Positions 1 through 7,235 are shown, counted from the stretch's first letter. The stretch is 12,824 nucleotides of DNA from DATDDB01 sp041490205 (GCA_041490205.1 JBGPSQ010000065.1:1-12824); one strand, 5' to 3'. Notes: generated from the sequence alone by a model not told the origin. Numbers and translations: made by a program.

Positions 1-12
1 AAGGATAACGAG
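1..12 (+). promoter_or_regulatory. Ribosome binding site of the beta-barrel gene
   Basis: AAGGA at 2-6 lies 7 bases before the ATG at 13. The promoter, if any, is left of the window. Confidence 0.6.
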
Positions 13-543
13 ATGAAAAAGATTCTTGCCGTAACTTTGCTGTCAGCCCTGTTCGCAGCGCCAGCCATGGCTGCCGTTCCCGGTGCCTATGTTGCGCTTG
101 ACGTACAAAACTGGAGCGCGACCAACACCGGCGGTTTCGGCAACCCCGGCATGGGCCTGCGCATTGGCGGCGGCTATCGCTTTACTCCTAACGTCGGCGT
201 GGAAGTTGACTATGGCCAGAGCGGCAACTCCTCGTCCGTACTGGGGGTTACTGAAAAAATATCAGCCACACAGCTTGCCGCCGTAGGCACCTACCCCATC
301 AATCCGGAGTTTGATGTTTTCGCCAAGCTTGGCATGTCTGCCAACAAGCTGTCGGTATCCGCAGGCACCTGCACCAACTGTAGCAAGACCAGCGTGATGT
401 ATGGCATCGGTGGCCAGTACAACATCAATCAGAACTGGGGTGTGCGTCTGCAATATGAGGGTCTAGGCGACGTAACCAACTTTGCGGCCGGCAACCAGAT
501 ATCTGCCTCTACCCTGTCACTGGGCGCGGTTTACGCATTCTAA
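13..543 (+). CDS. Small outer-membrane beta-barrel protein (OmpA-like/OMP_b-brl type)
   Basis: This 176-residue protein probably sits in the outer membrane as a small (about 8-strand) beta-barrel. Residues 1-20 look like a Sec signal peptide: MKK, a hydrophobic core, then a PAMA cleavage motif before Ala21. The mature part alternates Gly/aromatic-rich strands (for example GMGLRIGGGYRF at 47-58 and NWGVRLQYEG at 141-150) and ends in Tyr-Ala-Phe; a C-terminal Phe is the usual BAM-recognition signal of barrels. The segment around 101-112 (DVFAKLGMSANK) resembles the 'FGKLG' strand common in OmpA-like/OMP_b-brl proteins. An unusual Cys120-x-x-Cys123 pair falls in a predicted external loop. AAGGA lies 7 bases before the ATG, supporting the start. 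It is the only plus-strand gene, is followed by a strong terminator, and converges on pgm. Its ligand or exact role cannot be read from sequence; an OmpW-like or adhesin role is possible. Confidence 0.88.
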   Translation: MKKILAVTLLSALFAAPAMAAVPGAYVALDVQNWSATNTGGFGNPGMGLRIGGGYRFTPNVGVEVDYGQSGNSSSVLGVTEKISATQLAAVGTYPINPEFDVFAKLGMSANKLSVSAGTCTNCSKTSVMYGIGGQYNINQNWGVRLQYEGLGDVTNFAAGNQISASTLSLGAVYAF

Positions 544-570
544 GGTTTAGGAGCGCAAGCCTGAAAACTG

Positions 571-601
571 AAGAAGCCGGTTTCGACCGGCTTCTTTTTT
601 T
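571..601 (+). terminator. Rho-independent terminator after the beta-barrel gene
   Basis: A perfect 10-bp stem (AAGAAGCCGG at 571-580 pairing with CCGGCTTCTT at 587-596) closes a 6-base loop and runs directly into further T residues (597-601), 27 bases after the stop codon at 541-543. Read on the minus strand, the bases after the hairpin contain only a run of four T interrupted by CAG, so it is at best a weak terminator for the convergent pgm transcript, which ends at 628. Confidence 0.92.
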
Positions 602-627
602 GCCTGGCTATTCTGGTGAGGGGTGGT

Positions 628-2265
628 TCAGGTAATGACCGTCGGCGTATTGCATCCGCTGCGTGCCGCCAGTTCCGACATCTCCATTGCAATCGCTATC
701 AAGTCCCGCAGTGCATCCTGCGCATCGAGGTGGTGCCGGGCCACATCCGGTTCAAAGGCTTCCAGGTAGATGCGCAGGGTGGCGCCTTCGGTGCCCGTCC
801 CGGAAAGGCGGAACACGATGCGCGAGCCGTCTTCAAACAGGATGCGGATTCCCTGCCCACGGCTGATGCTGCCATCCACCGGGTCGGTGTAGCTGAAATC
901 GTCGCAGTTTTTTACGGTGTAGCTGCCGAATTTCTTTCCGGGCAGTCCGGCAAAACTATCCTTGAGATGCTGCATCACGCCGTTCGCCACTTCAGTCGGC
1001 AGGGCTTCATAGTCGTGGCGCGAATAAACGTTGCGCCCGAAGCGCGCCCAGTGGCGGCGGACGATCTCTTCCACTGACTGGCGGCGTGCCGCCAAAATGT
1101 TGAGCCAGAACAGCACCGCCCACAGGCCGTCTTTCTCGCGGACATGGCTGGAACTGGTGCCGAAACTTTCTTCGCCGCACAGCGTGACACGGCCCGCATC
1201 CATCAGGTTGCCGAAAAACTTCCAGCCGGTCGGGGTTTCAAAGCAGGGGATACTCAGGGCTTGTGCCACGCGGTCCACTGCGGCACTGGTGGGCATGGAA
1301 CGTGCCACGCCCGCCAGGCCGCTTTGATAGCCCGGTGCCAGGGTGGCGTTGGCGGCGATCAAGGCCAGGCTGTCGGAGGGGGTCACGAAAAAATGCTTGC
1401 CCAGTATCATGTTGCGGTCGCCGTCGCCATCCGAGGCGGCTCCGAAATCCGGTGCATCGCTGCCGTACATGACGTCCACCAGGTCGCGGGCGTAGGTGAG
1501 GTTGGGGTCGGGATGGCCGCCGCCGAAATCTTCCAACGGCACGTAGTTCATCAGGCTGCCTGCGGGCGCGCCCAGGCGGCGCCCCAGGATTTCTACCGCG
1601 TAGGGCCCGGTTACTGCGTGCATGGCGTCGAAGCGGATGCGGAACCCGTTGGTCAACAGTTTGCGGATAGCGGAAAAATCGAACAGGGTTTCCATCAGCC
1701 CGGCATAATCGGTCACCGGGTCAATCACCTGCACTTGCATATCGCCCAACTGGGTATCGCCCATCACATCCAGCGCCACATCCGGCGCGTCCAGAATTTT
1801 GAAACGGGTGATTTTCCCGCTCCTGGCGTAGATCGCCTCGGTCACTTTCTCGGGGGCCGGGCCGCCGTTGCCGGTGTTGTACTTGATGCCGAAATCGCCA
1901 TCCGGGCCGCCGGGGTTGTGGCTGGCGGATAGGACAATGCCGCCCAGCGCCCGGTATTTGCGGATGACGCAGGAACAGGCAGGCGTGGAGAGTATGCCGT
2001 TTTGCCCCACCATCACCTTGGCGAAACCGTTGGCGGCGGCCATTTTCAGGATGACCTGGATCGCCTCTCGGTTGTAATGGCGGCCATCGCCCCCCAGCAC
2101 CAACACGGCGCCAGCCGGAATATCCAGCTCATCGAAAATGCACTGGACGAAATTTTCCAGGTAATGCGGCTGCCGGAACACGGCGACCCGTTGGCGCAGT
2201 CCGGAGGTGCCGGGCTTCTGGCCCGGGTAGGGTGCAGTCTCTACAATAACGGGGGTAATAGCCAT
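628..2265 (-). CDS. pgm: Phosphoglucomutase, alpha-D-glucose phosphate specific
   Basis: Interconverts glucose-1-phosphate and glucose-6-phosphate in the cytoplasm, linking glycolysis with glycogen and sugar-nucleotide synthesis. The 545 residues show the full signature of the alpha-phosphohexomutase superfamily: the N-terminal KPGTSGLR (17-24), the phosphoserine loop SASHNPGG (113-120, catalytic Ser115), the Mg-binding loop DGDGD (279-283), the sugar-specificity loop CGEESFG (363-369) and the phosphate-binding loop RLSGTGTEGATLR (486-498). Length and the N-terminal motif match the eukaryote-like Pgm group rather than the shorter PMM/PGM (AlgC-type) enzymes. No strong Shine-Dalgarno precedes the ATG, only GGA 3-4 bases before it; the start is kept because the next in-frame motif begins at residue 17. 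It is last in the minus-strand series, 36 bases after the glutaredoxin gene, so it may be co-transcribed or have its own promoter that I cannot see. Confidence 0.96.
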   Translation of the reverse strand: MAITPVIVETAPYPGQKPGTSGLRQRVAVFRQPHYLENFVQCIFDELDIPAGAVLVLGGDGRHYNREAIQVILKMAAANGFAKVMVGQNGILSTPACSCVIRKYRALGGIVLSASHNPGGPDGDFGIKYNTGNGGPAPEKVTEAIYARSGKITRFKILDAPDVALDVMGDTQLGDMQVQVIDPVTDYAGLMETLFDFSAIRKLLTNGFRIRFDAMHAVTGPYAVEILGRRLGAPAGSLMNYVPLEDFGGGHPDPNLTYARDLVDVMYGSDAPDFGAASDGDGDRNMILGKHFFVTPSDSLALIAANATLAPGYQSGLAGVARSMPTSAAVDRVAQALSIPCFETPTGWKFFGNLMDAGRVTLCGEESFGTSSSHVREKDGLWAVLFWLNILAARRQSVEEIVRRHWARFGRNVYSRHDYEALPTEVANGVMQHLKDSFAGLPGKKFGSYTVKNCDDFSYTDPVDGSISRGQGIRILFEDGSRIVFRLSGTGTEGATLRIYLEAFEPDVARHHLDAQDALRDLIAIAMEMSELAARSGCNTPTVIT

Positions 2266-2301
2266 ATTCCGACGGGATACGTTTCCAAGTTTTGGGGCAA
2301 A

Positions 2302-2760
2302 TTATTTTGGATAACCGGCAGCATCCAGTTCGTTGCGCCAATCCTCGGACTGGAATCCTTTGAGCCAGTTGCGGCCGACGGAAATAGTGGGGACATTTTC
2401 AGTGCCGGATTTTTGCTTGAAGGCGGCAAACTCCTCTTCTGTTTTAAGCATGACTTCCGCAAACGGCACGCGGCGCTTTTTCAGATAATCGCGTGCCTGA
2501 TTGCAAATATCCGCACACCGTTCCGCTACATAAAGGGTGACGGGAAAGTTTTTTCTCGCCACGCGCGTTGCGTAAGGCAGGCTGGCATCGTCCACCCCCG
2601 ATGCAGCATCGTAGCCGCCGAGGCGAATCTTTTCGGCGTCTTCTCTCGACTTGTCCCCGTAGTGCATGACGCCGTTCTTGTCCACCCACCTGTACATCTC
2701 GGTCGCCTGCGCCGCATTCAGGGCCAGCAGCATTCCGGCCACGATAAAAAATACTTTCAT
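2302..2760 (-). CDS. Exported DUF4124-glutaredoxin family protein
   Basis: A 152-residue protein with a hydrophobic signal peptide (about 1-19, ending AAQA), a DUF4124 domain (EMYRWVDKNG, 21-30, then HYGD) and a C-terminal thioredoxin-fold glutaredoxin domain (about 72-140). The redox motif is Cys82-Ala-Asp-Ile-Cys86, with three residues between the cysteines instead of the canonical two. The cis-proline loop NVPTISVG (122-129, Pro124) is intact. It probably acts in the periplasm or on the membrane in thiol chemistry; its substrate is unknown. The frame stays open for 6 codons upstream, but the ATG at 2760 is chosen because GGGAG lies 6 bases before it and the signal peptide begins there. Only 10 bases separate it from the prlC stop, and its Shine-Dalgarno is in that gap, so co-transcription with prlC is likely. 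Confidence 0.85.
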   Translation of the reverse strand: MKVFFIVAGMLLALNAAQATEMYRWVDKNGVMHYGDKSREDAEKIRLGGYDAASGVDDASLPYATRVARKNFPVTLYVAERCADICNQARDYLKKRRVPFAEVMLKTEEEFAAFKQKSGTENVPTISVGRNWLKGFQSEDWRNELDAAGYPK

Positions 2761-2771
2761 TTGCTTCTCCC
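2761..2771 (-). promoter_or_regulatory. Ribosome binding site that fixes the glutaredoxin-protein start
   Basis: On the minus strand the prlC stop (TAG) is followed immediately by GGAG, then AAGCAA and ATG. This places the Shine-Dalgarno for the start at 2760 and argues against the upstream start at 2778, which would lie inside prlC. Confidence 0.7.
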
Positions 2772-4843
2772 TATACATGACCTTGTGCTGCCTGCGCGCC
2801 CTCCAGCAGACCGCTGTGACGCAACAGCGCAGCCATGTCCGGCTTGCGTCCCCGGAATGCTACAAAAGATTCCATGGCGGGGCGGGATCCGCCCATCGCC
2901 AGAACCTCGGTGCGGAACTGGTTGCCTACGGCAGGATTGAGCACCCCGCTTTCCTCGAACAGGCCGTAAGCATCGGCGGACAATACTTCTGCCCACTTGT
3001 AGCTATAGTAACCCGCAGCATAACCCCCGGCAAAGATATGCGAAAAATTATTGGGGAAACGGTTGAAGGACGGGGGAAATATGACGGCAACTTCCCGGCG
3101 CACCTCATCCAGCAATTGCAGCGCGGTATGTGCACCATTCGGGTTATGTTCGCAATGCAGCCGCATATCGAACAGGGCAAATTCGATCTGCCGCAGGGTT
3201 TGCAAACCGCTCTGGAAGTTTTTCGCGGCCAGCATCTTGTCGAATAAAGCGCGCGGCAATGTCCCGCCACTGTCCACATGCCGCGTCATGTGTTGCAACA
3301 CCTCCCATTCCCAGCAGAAATTTTCCATGAACTGGCTGGGCAATTCCACGGCATCCCATTCCACGCCGTTGATGCCGGACACGCCCAGGTCTTCCACCTG
3401 GGTAAGCAAGTGGTGCAGGCCGTGCCCGAATTCGTGAAACAGGGTGATCACTTCATCGTGCGTGAAAAGCGCCGGCTTTCCGGCAACGGGGGCGGAGAAA
3501 TTGCAGTTGAGATAGGCCACGGGCGTCTGGATGTCCCCGTTTGTACGGTTGGAGGGGGGGATGCGCCGCCGCGTGATGGCGTCGTCCATCCATGCGCCGC
3601 CGCGCTTGCTGTCGCGGGCATAAAGGTCAACGTAAAACTGGCCGATGAGCTTGCCGCTGTTGTCCAGAATATCGAAGAAACGTACCGCTTCGTACCAGAC
3701 CGGTGCAAGCGAAGGGCGGACGGACAGTCCGAACAGGGTTTCAACCAGCTTGAACATCCCGGGCAGCACGACGTCTTCGGGAAAATACTGCTTCACTTCC
3801 TGATCCGAAAAAGCATAGCGCTCCTGGCGCAAATGTTCACCGGCATAGCTCACGTCCCACGCCTGCAAATCGTCGATATTCAAACGGATCCTGGCAAAAT
3901 CCCGTAACTCTTTCAGGTCGCGCTCGGCAAAGGGGCGCGCGCGGCGCGCTAATTCGCGCAGGAAATCCATCACATGCTGCGGGGTATCCGCCATCTTGGT
4001 TGCCAGCGAAAGTTCGGCATAGTTGGCGAAGCCCAGCAGCGCCGCCTCTTCGGCGCGCAGCTTCAGGATGTCGGCCATCAGCGGCGTATTGTCGAACTTT
4101 GCCCCGTCCAGATCGCTGGCGCGCGTGCAGTATGCGCGGTACATGCGCTCGCGCAAGGCACGGTTATGCGCATATTGCATCACCGCCAGGTAGGAAGGCG
4201 CCTTCAGGGAAAACAGCCAGCCCGTTTTTTCTGCGGTGCGCGCCGCTTCTTGTGCAGCTTCCAGGTCATCCTGGGGAAGGCCGGAAGTTTCCGCTTCATC
4301 CTCCACCAGCCAGGTATAGGCATTGGTGGCATCCAGCACGTTATCGGAAAATGTCGAGCTGAGCGTGGACAATTCCTCCTGAATGGCGAGGAAGCGCGCC
4401 TTTTGCGCCTCCGGCAATTCCGCACCGCCCAGGCGAAAGTCGCGCAGCTCATTTTCGATGATTTTCTTGCGTGCCGTACTCAGGGTTGCGAATTCCGTGC
4501 CGTTGCGGATCGCCTTTACCTTGTTGAACAAATCGAGGTTCTGGCCAAGCTCGGCGAAATACTGGGTGACCTTGGGCAGGTTGGCGTTATACACCTCACG
4601 CAATTCAGGGCTGTTCATCACCGCGTTGAGATGCCCCGCCTGCCCCCAGGCGCGCGAAAGCCGTTCGTTGGCGTCATCCAGGGGCTGCATGAAATTGTCC
4701 CACGTGGGGACTATCACCTCCAACAGCAGGCGCGCCACCAGCGCACGGTTTTCCGCCAGCAATTGTTCAACGGCGGGAGCGACATGTTCTGGCCTGATCT
4801 CCGCGAAGCGCGGCAAGCCGGTAAAATCCAGCAAAGGGTTCAT
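2771..4843 (-). CDS. prlC: Oligopeptidase A (M3 family zinc metallopeptidase)
   Basis: A cytoplasmic zinc endopeptidase that degrades short peptides, including cleaved signal peptides in E. coli. The 690 residues match the usual length of about 680. The zinc site is complete: His470-Glu-Phe-Gly-His474 within FHEFGHGLHH, and Glu500 in the VELPSQFMENF segment, at the spacing seen in thimet oligopeptidase plus one residue. The downstream Gly/Tyr-rich catalytic segment (GGYAAGYYSYKWAEV, about 606-620) is also present. The N-terminal MNPLLDFTGLPRF is typical of bacterial OpdA. A TTG codon 5 codons upstream (4858) is in frame, but the ATG at 4843 suits the family N-terminus better; neither has a good Shine-Dalgarno. 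The gene follows pyrX after 36 bases containing a duplicated segment and precedes the glutaredoxin gene by 10 bases. Nothing links it functionally to pyrimidine synthesis. Confidence 0.96.
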   Translation of the reverse strand: MNPLLDFTGLPRFAEIRPEHVAPAVEQLLAENRALVARLLLEVIVPTWDNFMQPLDDANERLSRAWGQAGHLNAVMNSPELREVYNANLPKVTQYFAELGQNLDLFNKVKAIRNGTEFATLSTARKKIIENELRDFRLGGAELPEAQKARFLAIQEELSTLSSTFSDNVLDATNAYTWLVEDEAETSGLPQDDLEAAQEAARTAEKTGWLFSLKAPSYLAVMQYAHNRALRERMYRAYCTRASDLDGAKFDNTPLMADILKLRAEEAALLGFANYAELSLATKMADTPQHVMDFLRELARRARPFAERDLKELRDFARIRLNIDDLQAWDVSYAGEHLRQERYAFSDQEVKQYFPEDVVLPGMFKLVETLFGLSVRPSLAPVWYEAVRFFDILDNSGKLIGQFYVDLYARDSKRGGAWMDDAITRRRIPPSNRTNGDIQTPVAYLNCNFSAPVAGKPALFTHDEVITLFHEFGHGLHHLLTQVEDLGVSGINGVEWDAVELPSQFMENFCWEWEVLQHMTRHVDSGGTLPRALFDKMLAAKNFQSGLQTLRQIEFALFDMRLHCEHNPNGAHTALQLLDEVRREVAVIFPPSFNRFPNNFSHIFAGGYAAGYYSYKWAEVLSADAYGLFEESGVLNPAVGNQFRTEVLAMGGSRPAMESFVAFRGRKPDMAALLRHSGLLEGAQAAQGHV

Positions 4844-4851
4844 GGGGTTAT

Positions 4852-4886
4852 CAATCAATTAAAGCAACAAGGCAATCAATTAAAGC
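4852..4886. repeat. Partial 21-bp tandem duplication spanning the pyrX stop
   Basis: The 14-mer CAATCAATTAAAGC occurs at 4852-4865 and again at 4873-4886, exactly 21 bp apart. On the minus strand each copy carries a TAA in the pyrX frame (4880-4882, the real stop, and 4859-4861). The duplication added a second in-frame stop and 21 bases of spacer before prlC. Confidence 0.85.
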
Positions 4887-6157
4887 GAAAAAGCGATATG
4901 TCCTTCGACGATGGTGTGCCGCACCCGGCCATGCATTTCGTAGCCGTTGAAGGGCGTGTTCTTGCCCTGGCTTTTCAGGGCGGCAGGCTCGATCTTCCAG
5001 GCAGCAAGCGGGTCGAATATGCATACGTCCGCATGCGCACCGACCGAGAGATGGCCCATTTTCACACCCAGCAACTGCGCAGGGTTGCTGGTGACGCGCG
5101 CCAGCGCATCCAGCAGCGGCACCTTGTCCTGTTCAGCCCATTTCAGCACCAGCGGGAGCAGCAATTCGACACCGGTTGCACCAGCTTCGGCCTCGGCGAA
5201 GGGCAACTGCTTGGCGTCCTCATCCACCGGGGAATGGTCGGAGCAAATCGCGTCTATGGTTCCATCCAGCAGCCCGGCGCGCAGCGCGGCGCGGTCGCGC
5301 AGGCTGCGCAGCGGGGGAACCAGGTGGCAGTTCGAATCGAAAAATCCGATGTCCATTTCGGTCAGGTGCACATGGTTCATGGAAACATCGCACGTCACCG
5401 GCAGCTTGGCGCGCTTGGCCGCACGCACCAGCTCCACGCCCGCCGCGCTGGAAATGCGGCAGACATGCAGCGTTACGCCGGTTTCCTGCGCCAGCTTCAG
5501 CATGGTGGAAAGCGCGATGGTTTCGGCGACCGCGGGGATCGCGGGCAAGCCCAGGCGCGTCGCAACCTCGCCGTCGTGCGCCACGCCTTCGCGGGCGAGA
5601 AAGCTGTCCTGCGGGCGCAGCCACACCCGGTAGCCGAAGGTCGCCGCGTATTGCATGGCACGCAGCAGCACGCGCGTGTCGGTGAGCGGCACATCGGCAT
5701 GACCGAAGGCCTTGCATCCGGCCTCGCTCAGTTCGATCATCTCGGTCAGTTCGGCGCCCTTCAGCCCGTAGGTGAGCGCGCCAACCGGGAACACGCGCGC
5801 CTGGTTGAGTAAACGCGCGCGGTGCTTGAGCATTTCCACCAGGCCCGGCTCGTCCAGCGGCGGATCGGTGTCCGGCGGGCAGGATAGCGAAGTCACGCCG
5901 CCCGCCACCGCCGCTTCCATTTCCGACTCCAGCGTGGCACGGTATTCGTAACCCGGCTCGCGCAGCCGCGCCGCCACATCGACCAGGCCGGGCATCACGA
6001 TCAACCCTCCCGCGTCGATCACCTGCCCGGCTACAAAGCCATGCGGCGCAGCGCCTATCGCCACGATGCGCTTGTCCGCGATGAACACGTCCTGCTGCGC
6101 ATCTATCTTGTTTCTGGGGTCGATCAGGCGTCCGCTCTTAATGTGTATATTCATCAT
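4880..6157 (-). CDS. pyrX: Dihydroorotase-like, probably non-catalytic ATCase subunit (PyrC'/PyrX)
   Basis: A 425-residue dihydroorotase homologue that has lost much of its metal site. The amidohydrolase HxH motif is replaced: GLVDVHVHLREPG in active enzymes reads GLVDVAARLREPG here (57-69; Ala62 and Arg64). HCED is RPQD (181-184), the HVCH segment is HVCR (231-234), and the TPHH segment is SMNH (259-262). Asp307 (SDHSP) and much of the fold remain. In Pseudomonas, the equivalent pyrC' product has no dihydroorotase activity but is needed to assemble the PyrB dodecamer. By analogy this is a structural partner of PyrB, and a catalytic PyrC should exist elsewhere. Two adjacent ATGs (6157, 6154) are possible starts; the first overlaps the pyrB stop as ATGA, suggesting translational coupling. 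A GGGGG run just upstream is the likely ribosome site. Loss of activity is inferred from residues, not measured. Confidence 0.92.
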   Translation of the reverse strand: MMNIHIKSGRLIDPRNKIDAQQDVFIADKRIVAIGAAPHGFVAGQVIDAGGLIVMPGLVDVAARLREPGYEYRATLESEMEAAVAGGVTSLSCPPDTDPPLDEPGLVEMLKHRARLLNQARVFPVGALTYGLKGAELTEMIELSEAGCKAFGHADVPLTDTRVLLRAMQYAATFGYRVWLRPQDSFLAREGVAHDGEVATRLGLPAIPAVAETIALSTMLKLAQETGVTLHVCRISSAAGVELVRAAKRAKLPVTCDVSMNHVHLTEMDIGFFDSNCHLVPPLRSLRDRAALRAGLLDGTIDAICSDHSPVDEDAKQLPFAEAEAGATGVELLLPLVLKWAEQDKVPLLDALARVTSNPAQLLGVKMGHLSVGAHADVCIFDPLAAWKIEPAALKSQGKNTPFNGYEMHGRVRHTIVEGHIAFSL

Positions 6158-7104
6158 GCCCCCGCCAACATGCTCATTACTGCCATCCGCACGGCGATGC
6201 CGAAGGTGACTTGCGGCAGGATGACAGATTGCGCGCCATCCGCCACGCTGGAATCGATTTCCACGCCCCGGTTCATCGGGCCGGGGTGCATCACGATGGC
6301 GTCGCTTTTTGCCAACGCCAGTTTTTCCTGGGTCAGTCCGTAGTATTTGAAGTATTCCTGTGACGATGGCAGCAGCGCGCCCTGCATGCGCTCATTCTGC
6401 AGGCGCAGCATCATCACCACGTCCACATCCTTGAGTCCTTGCGCCATGTCGTTATAGACGCGCACGCCCAGTTTTTCGACATGGCTGGGCAGCAGGGTCT
6501 TGGGCGCGATGACGCGCACTTCCGGGACGCCCAGCGTTGTCAGCGCATGAATCTGCGAGCGCGCCACGCGCGAGTGCAAAATATCGCCGACGATGGCAAC
6601 GCGCAGGTTGTGAAATTCCTTCTTGTAGTGGCGGATGGTGAACATGTCGAGCAGCCCCTGCGTCGGGTGGGCGTGGCGTCCGTCGCCGGCATTGATGACA
6701 TGGATCTGTGGCGCTACGTGGCGGGCGATGAGGTGGGCCGCACCGCTCGAGGAATGGCGTACCACGAACATGTCCGCGTGCATCGCGCACAGGTTGTCCA
6801 CGGTGTCGAGCAGGGATTCGCCCTTGCTGGTGCTGGACGAGCCGATATTCAGGTTGACCACGTCGGCTGACAGCCTTTTCGCGGCGATCTCGAAAGTGGT
6901 GCGGGTGCGCGTGCTGTTCTCGAAGAAGATGTTGAACACCGACTTGCCGTGCAGCAGCGGCACTTTTTTGATTTCCCGGCCCTCGGCGACGCCCATGAAC
7001 TCGGTCGCCCGGTCCAGGATGGCCCGCAGGATGGGCGCGGGCAGGCCTTCCGTGGTGAGCAGGTGCTGGAGCTCGCCGTTTTTATTAAGTTGTGGGTTGT
7101 TCAT
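6154..7104 (-). CDS. pyrB: Aspartate carbamoyltransferase catalytic subunit
   Basis: Condenses carbamoyl phosphate with L-aspartate to N-carbamoyl-aspartate, the committed step of pyrimidine synthesis, in the cytoplasm. The 316 residues carry all key motifs: STRTR (64-68, carbamoyl-phosphate binding), Ser-Lys at 93-94 in the 80s loop, HPTQ (146-149), RLQNER (234-239) and HPGPMNRG (273-280). The N-terminus (QLNKNGELQHLL at about 5-16) aligns by eye with the extension of Pseudomonas PyrB rather than with E. coli PyrB; in Pseudomonas that extension takes part in nucleotide inhibition. No pyrI-like regulatory subunit is present. The ATG at 7104 has GAGG 7 bases upstream. The stop overlaps the pyrX start by 4 bases. 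The usual pyrR neighbour is missing upstream, where an inverted repeat lies. Confidence 0.97.
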   Translation of the reverse strand: MNNPQLNKNGELQHLLTTEGLPAPILRAILDRATEFMGVAEGREIKKVPLLHGKSVFNIFFENSTRTRTTFEIAAKRLSADVVNLNIGSSSTSKGESLLDTVDNLCAMHADMFVVRHSSSGAAHLIARHVAPQIHVINAGDGRHAHPTQGLLDMFTIRHYKKEFHNLRVAIVGDILHSRVARSQIHALTTLGVPEVRVIAPKTLLPSHVEKLGVRVYNDMAQGLKDVDVVMMLRLQNERMQGALLPSSQEYFKYYGLTQEKLALAKSDAIVMHPGPMNRGVEIDSSVADGAQSVILPQVTFGIAVRMAVMSMLAGA

Positions 7105-7211
7105 TCTAATGCCTCAATCAGCCACGGATTAACACAGATAGACACGGATAAAAGCAGCCCCCTTGGGCAAGGGTCACGAAAGATGGAATGTATTGTCCGC
7201 CTGAAATCCAT
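7101..7211 (-). other. Candidate 36-codon leader frame ending on the pyrB start
   Basis: An ATG at 7209-7211 opens a 36-codon frame whose TGA overlaps the pyrB ATG as ATGA. Only a weak GGA lies about 6 bases before it, and most of it consists of the repeat arms plus the spacer. It could be a leader peptide translationally coupled to pyrB, but an accidental open frame in repeat DNA is more likely. No uridine-rich attenuator like that of E. coli pyrL is visible. Confidence 0.15.
7105..7119 (-). promoter_or_regulatory. Ribosome binding site of pyrB
   Basis: Minus-strand GAGG at about 7112-7115, 7 bases before the ATG at 7104. It lies just outside the left arm of the inverted repeat, so hairpin formation would not bury it directly. 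Confidence 0.6.
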
Positions 7212-7235
7212 GTTCATCCGTGTTCATCCGTGGCT
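7120..7235. repeat. Imperfect 30-nt inverted repeat of degenerate 10-bp units between ruvX and pyrB
   Basis: The left arm (7120-7149) and the reverse complement of the right arm (7206-7235) match at 25 of 30 positions, with 56 bases between them. Each arm is itself about three 10-bp units: the right arm contains TGTTCATCCG twice in a row (7211-7230), and the left arm repeats a CCACGGATTA-like unit. No T-run follows on either strand, so it is not an intrinsic terminator. Possible roles are an mRNA structure ahead of pyrB, a protein-binding site, or a dispersed intergenic repeat. From memory, similar 'ATCCGTGTTCATCCGTGG' strings occur between genes in many environmental bacterial genomes, which I cannot verify here. 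A small nested hairpin (CCCTT/AAGGG) sits at 7160-7173. Confidence 0.85.

Noticed and set aside
1144..1932. 262-codon plus-strand frame opposite pgm
   Set aside because: Fully antisense to a complete phosphoglucomutase with all catalytic motifs; no domain of its own.
2002..2940. 312-codon plus-strand frame across pgm, the glutaredoxin gene and prlC
   Set aside because: Antisense to parts of three supported genes, with no recognisable motif or ribosome site.
4844..4858. TTG start for prlC at 4858
   Set aside because: It would add five residues with no better ribosome site, and it lies within the duplicated segment; the ATG at 4843 matches the family N-terminus.
3974..5812. 612-codon plus-strand open frame antisense to prlC and pyrX
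   Set aside because: It spans two convincing minus-strand genes and the junction between them; its translation is low-complexity (His/Gln/Arg/Gly-rich) with no recognisable domain. It is a by-product of GC-rich codon use on the other strand.
7160..7200. Attenuator or terminator in the pyrB leader
   Set aside because: The CCCTT/AAGGG stem is only 5 bp, and on the pyrB strand it is followed by GGCTGC before a run of only four T; too weak to call an intrinsic terminator.
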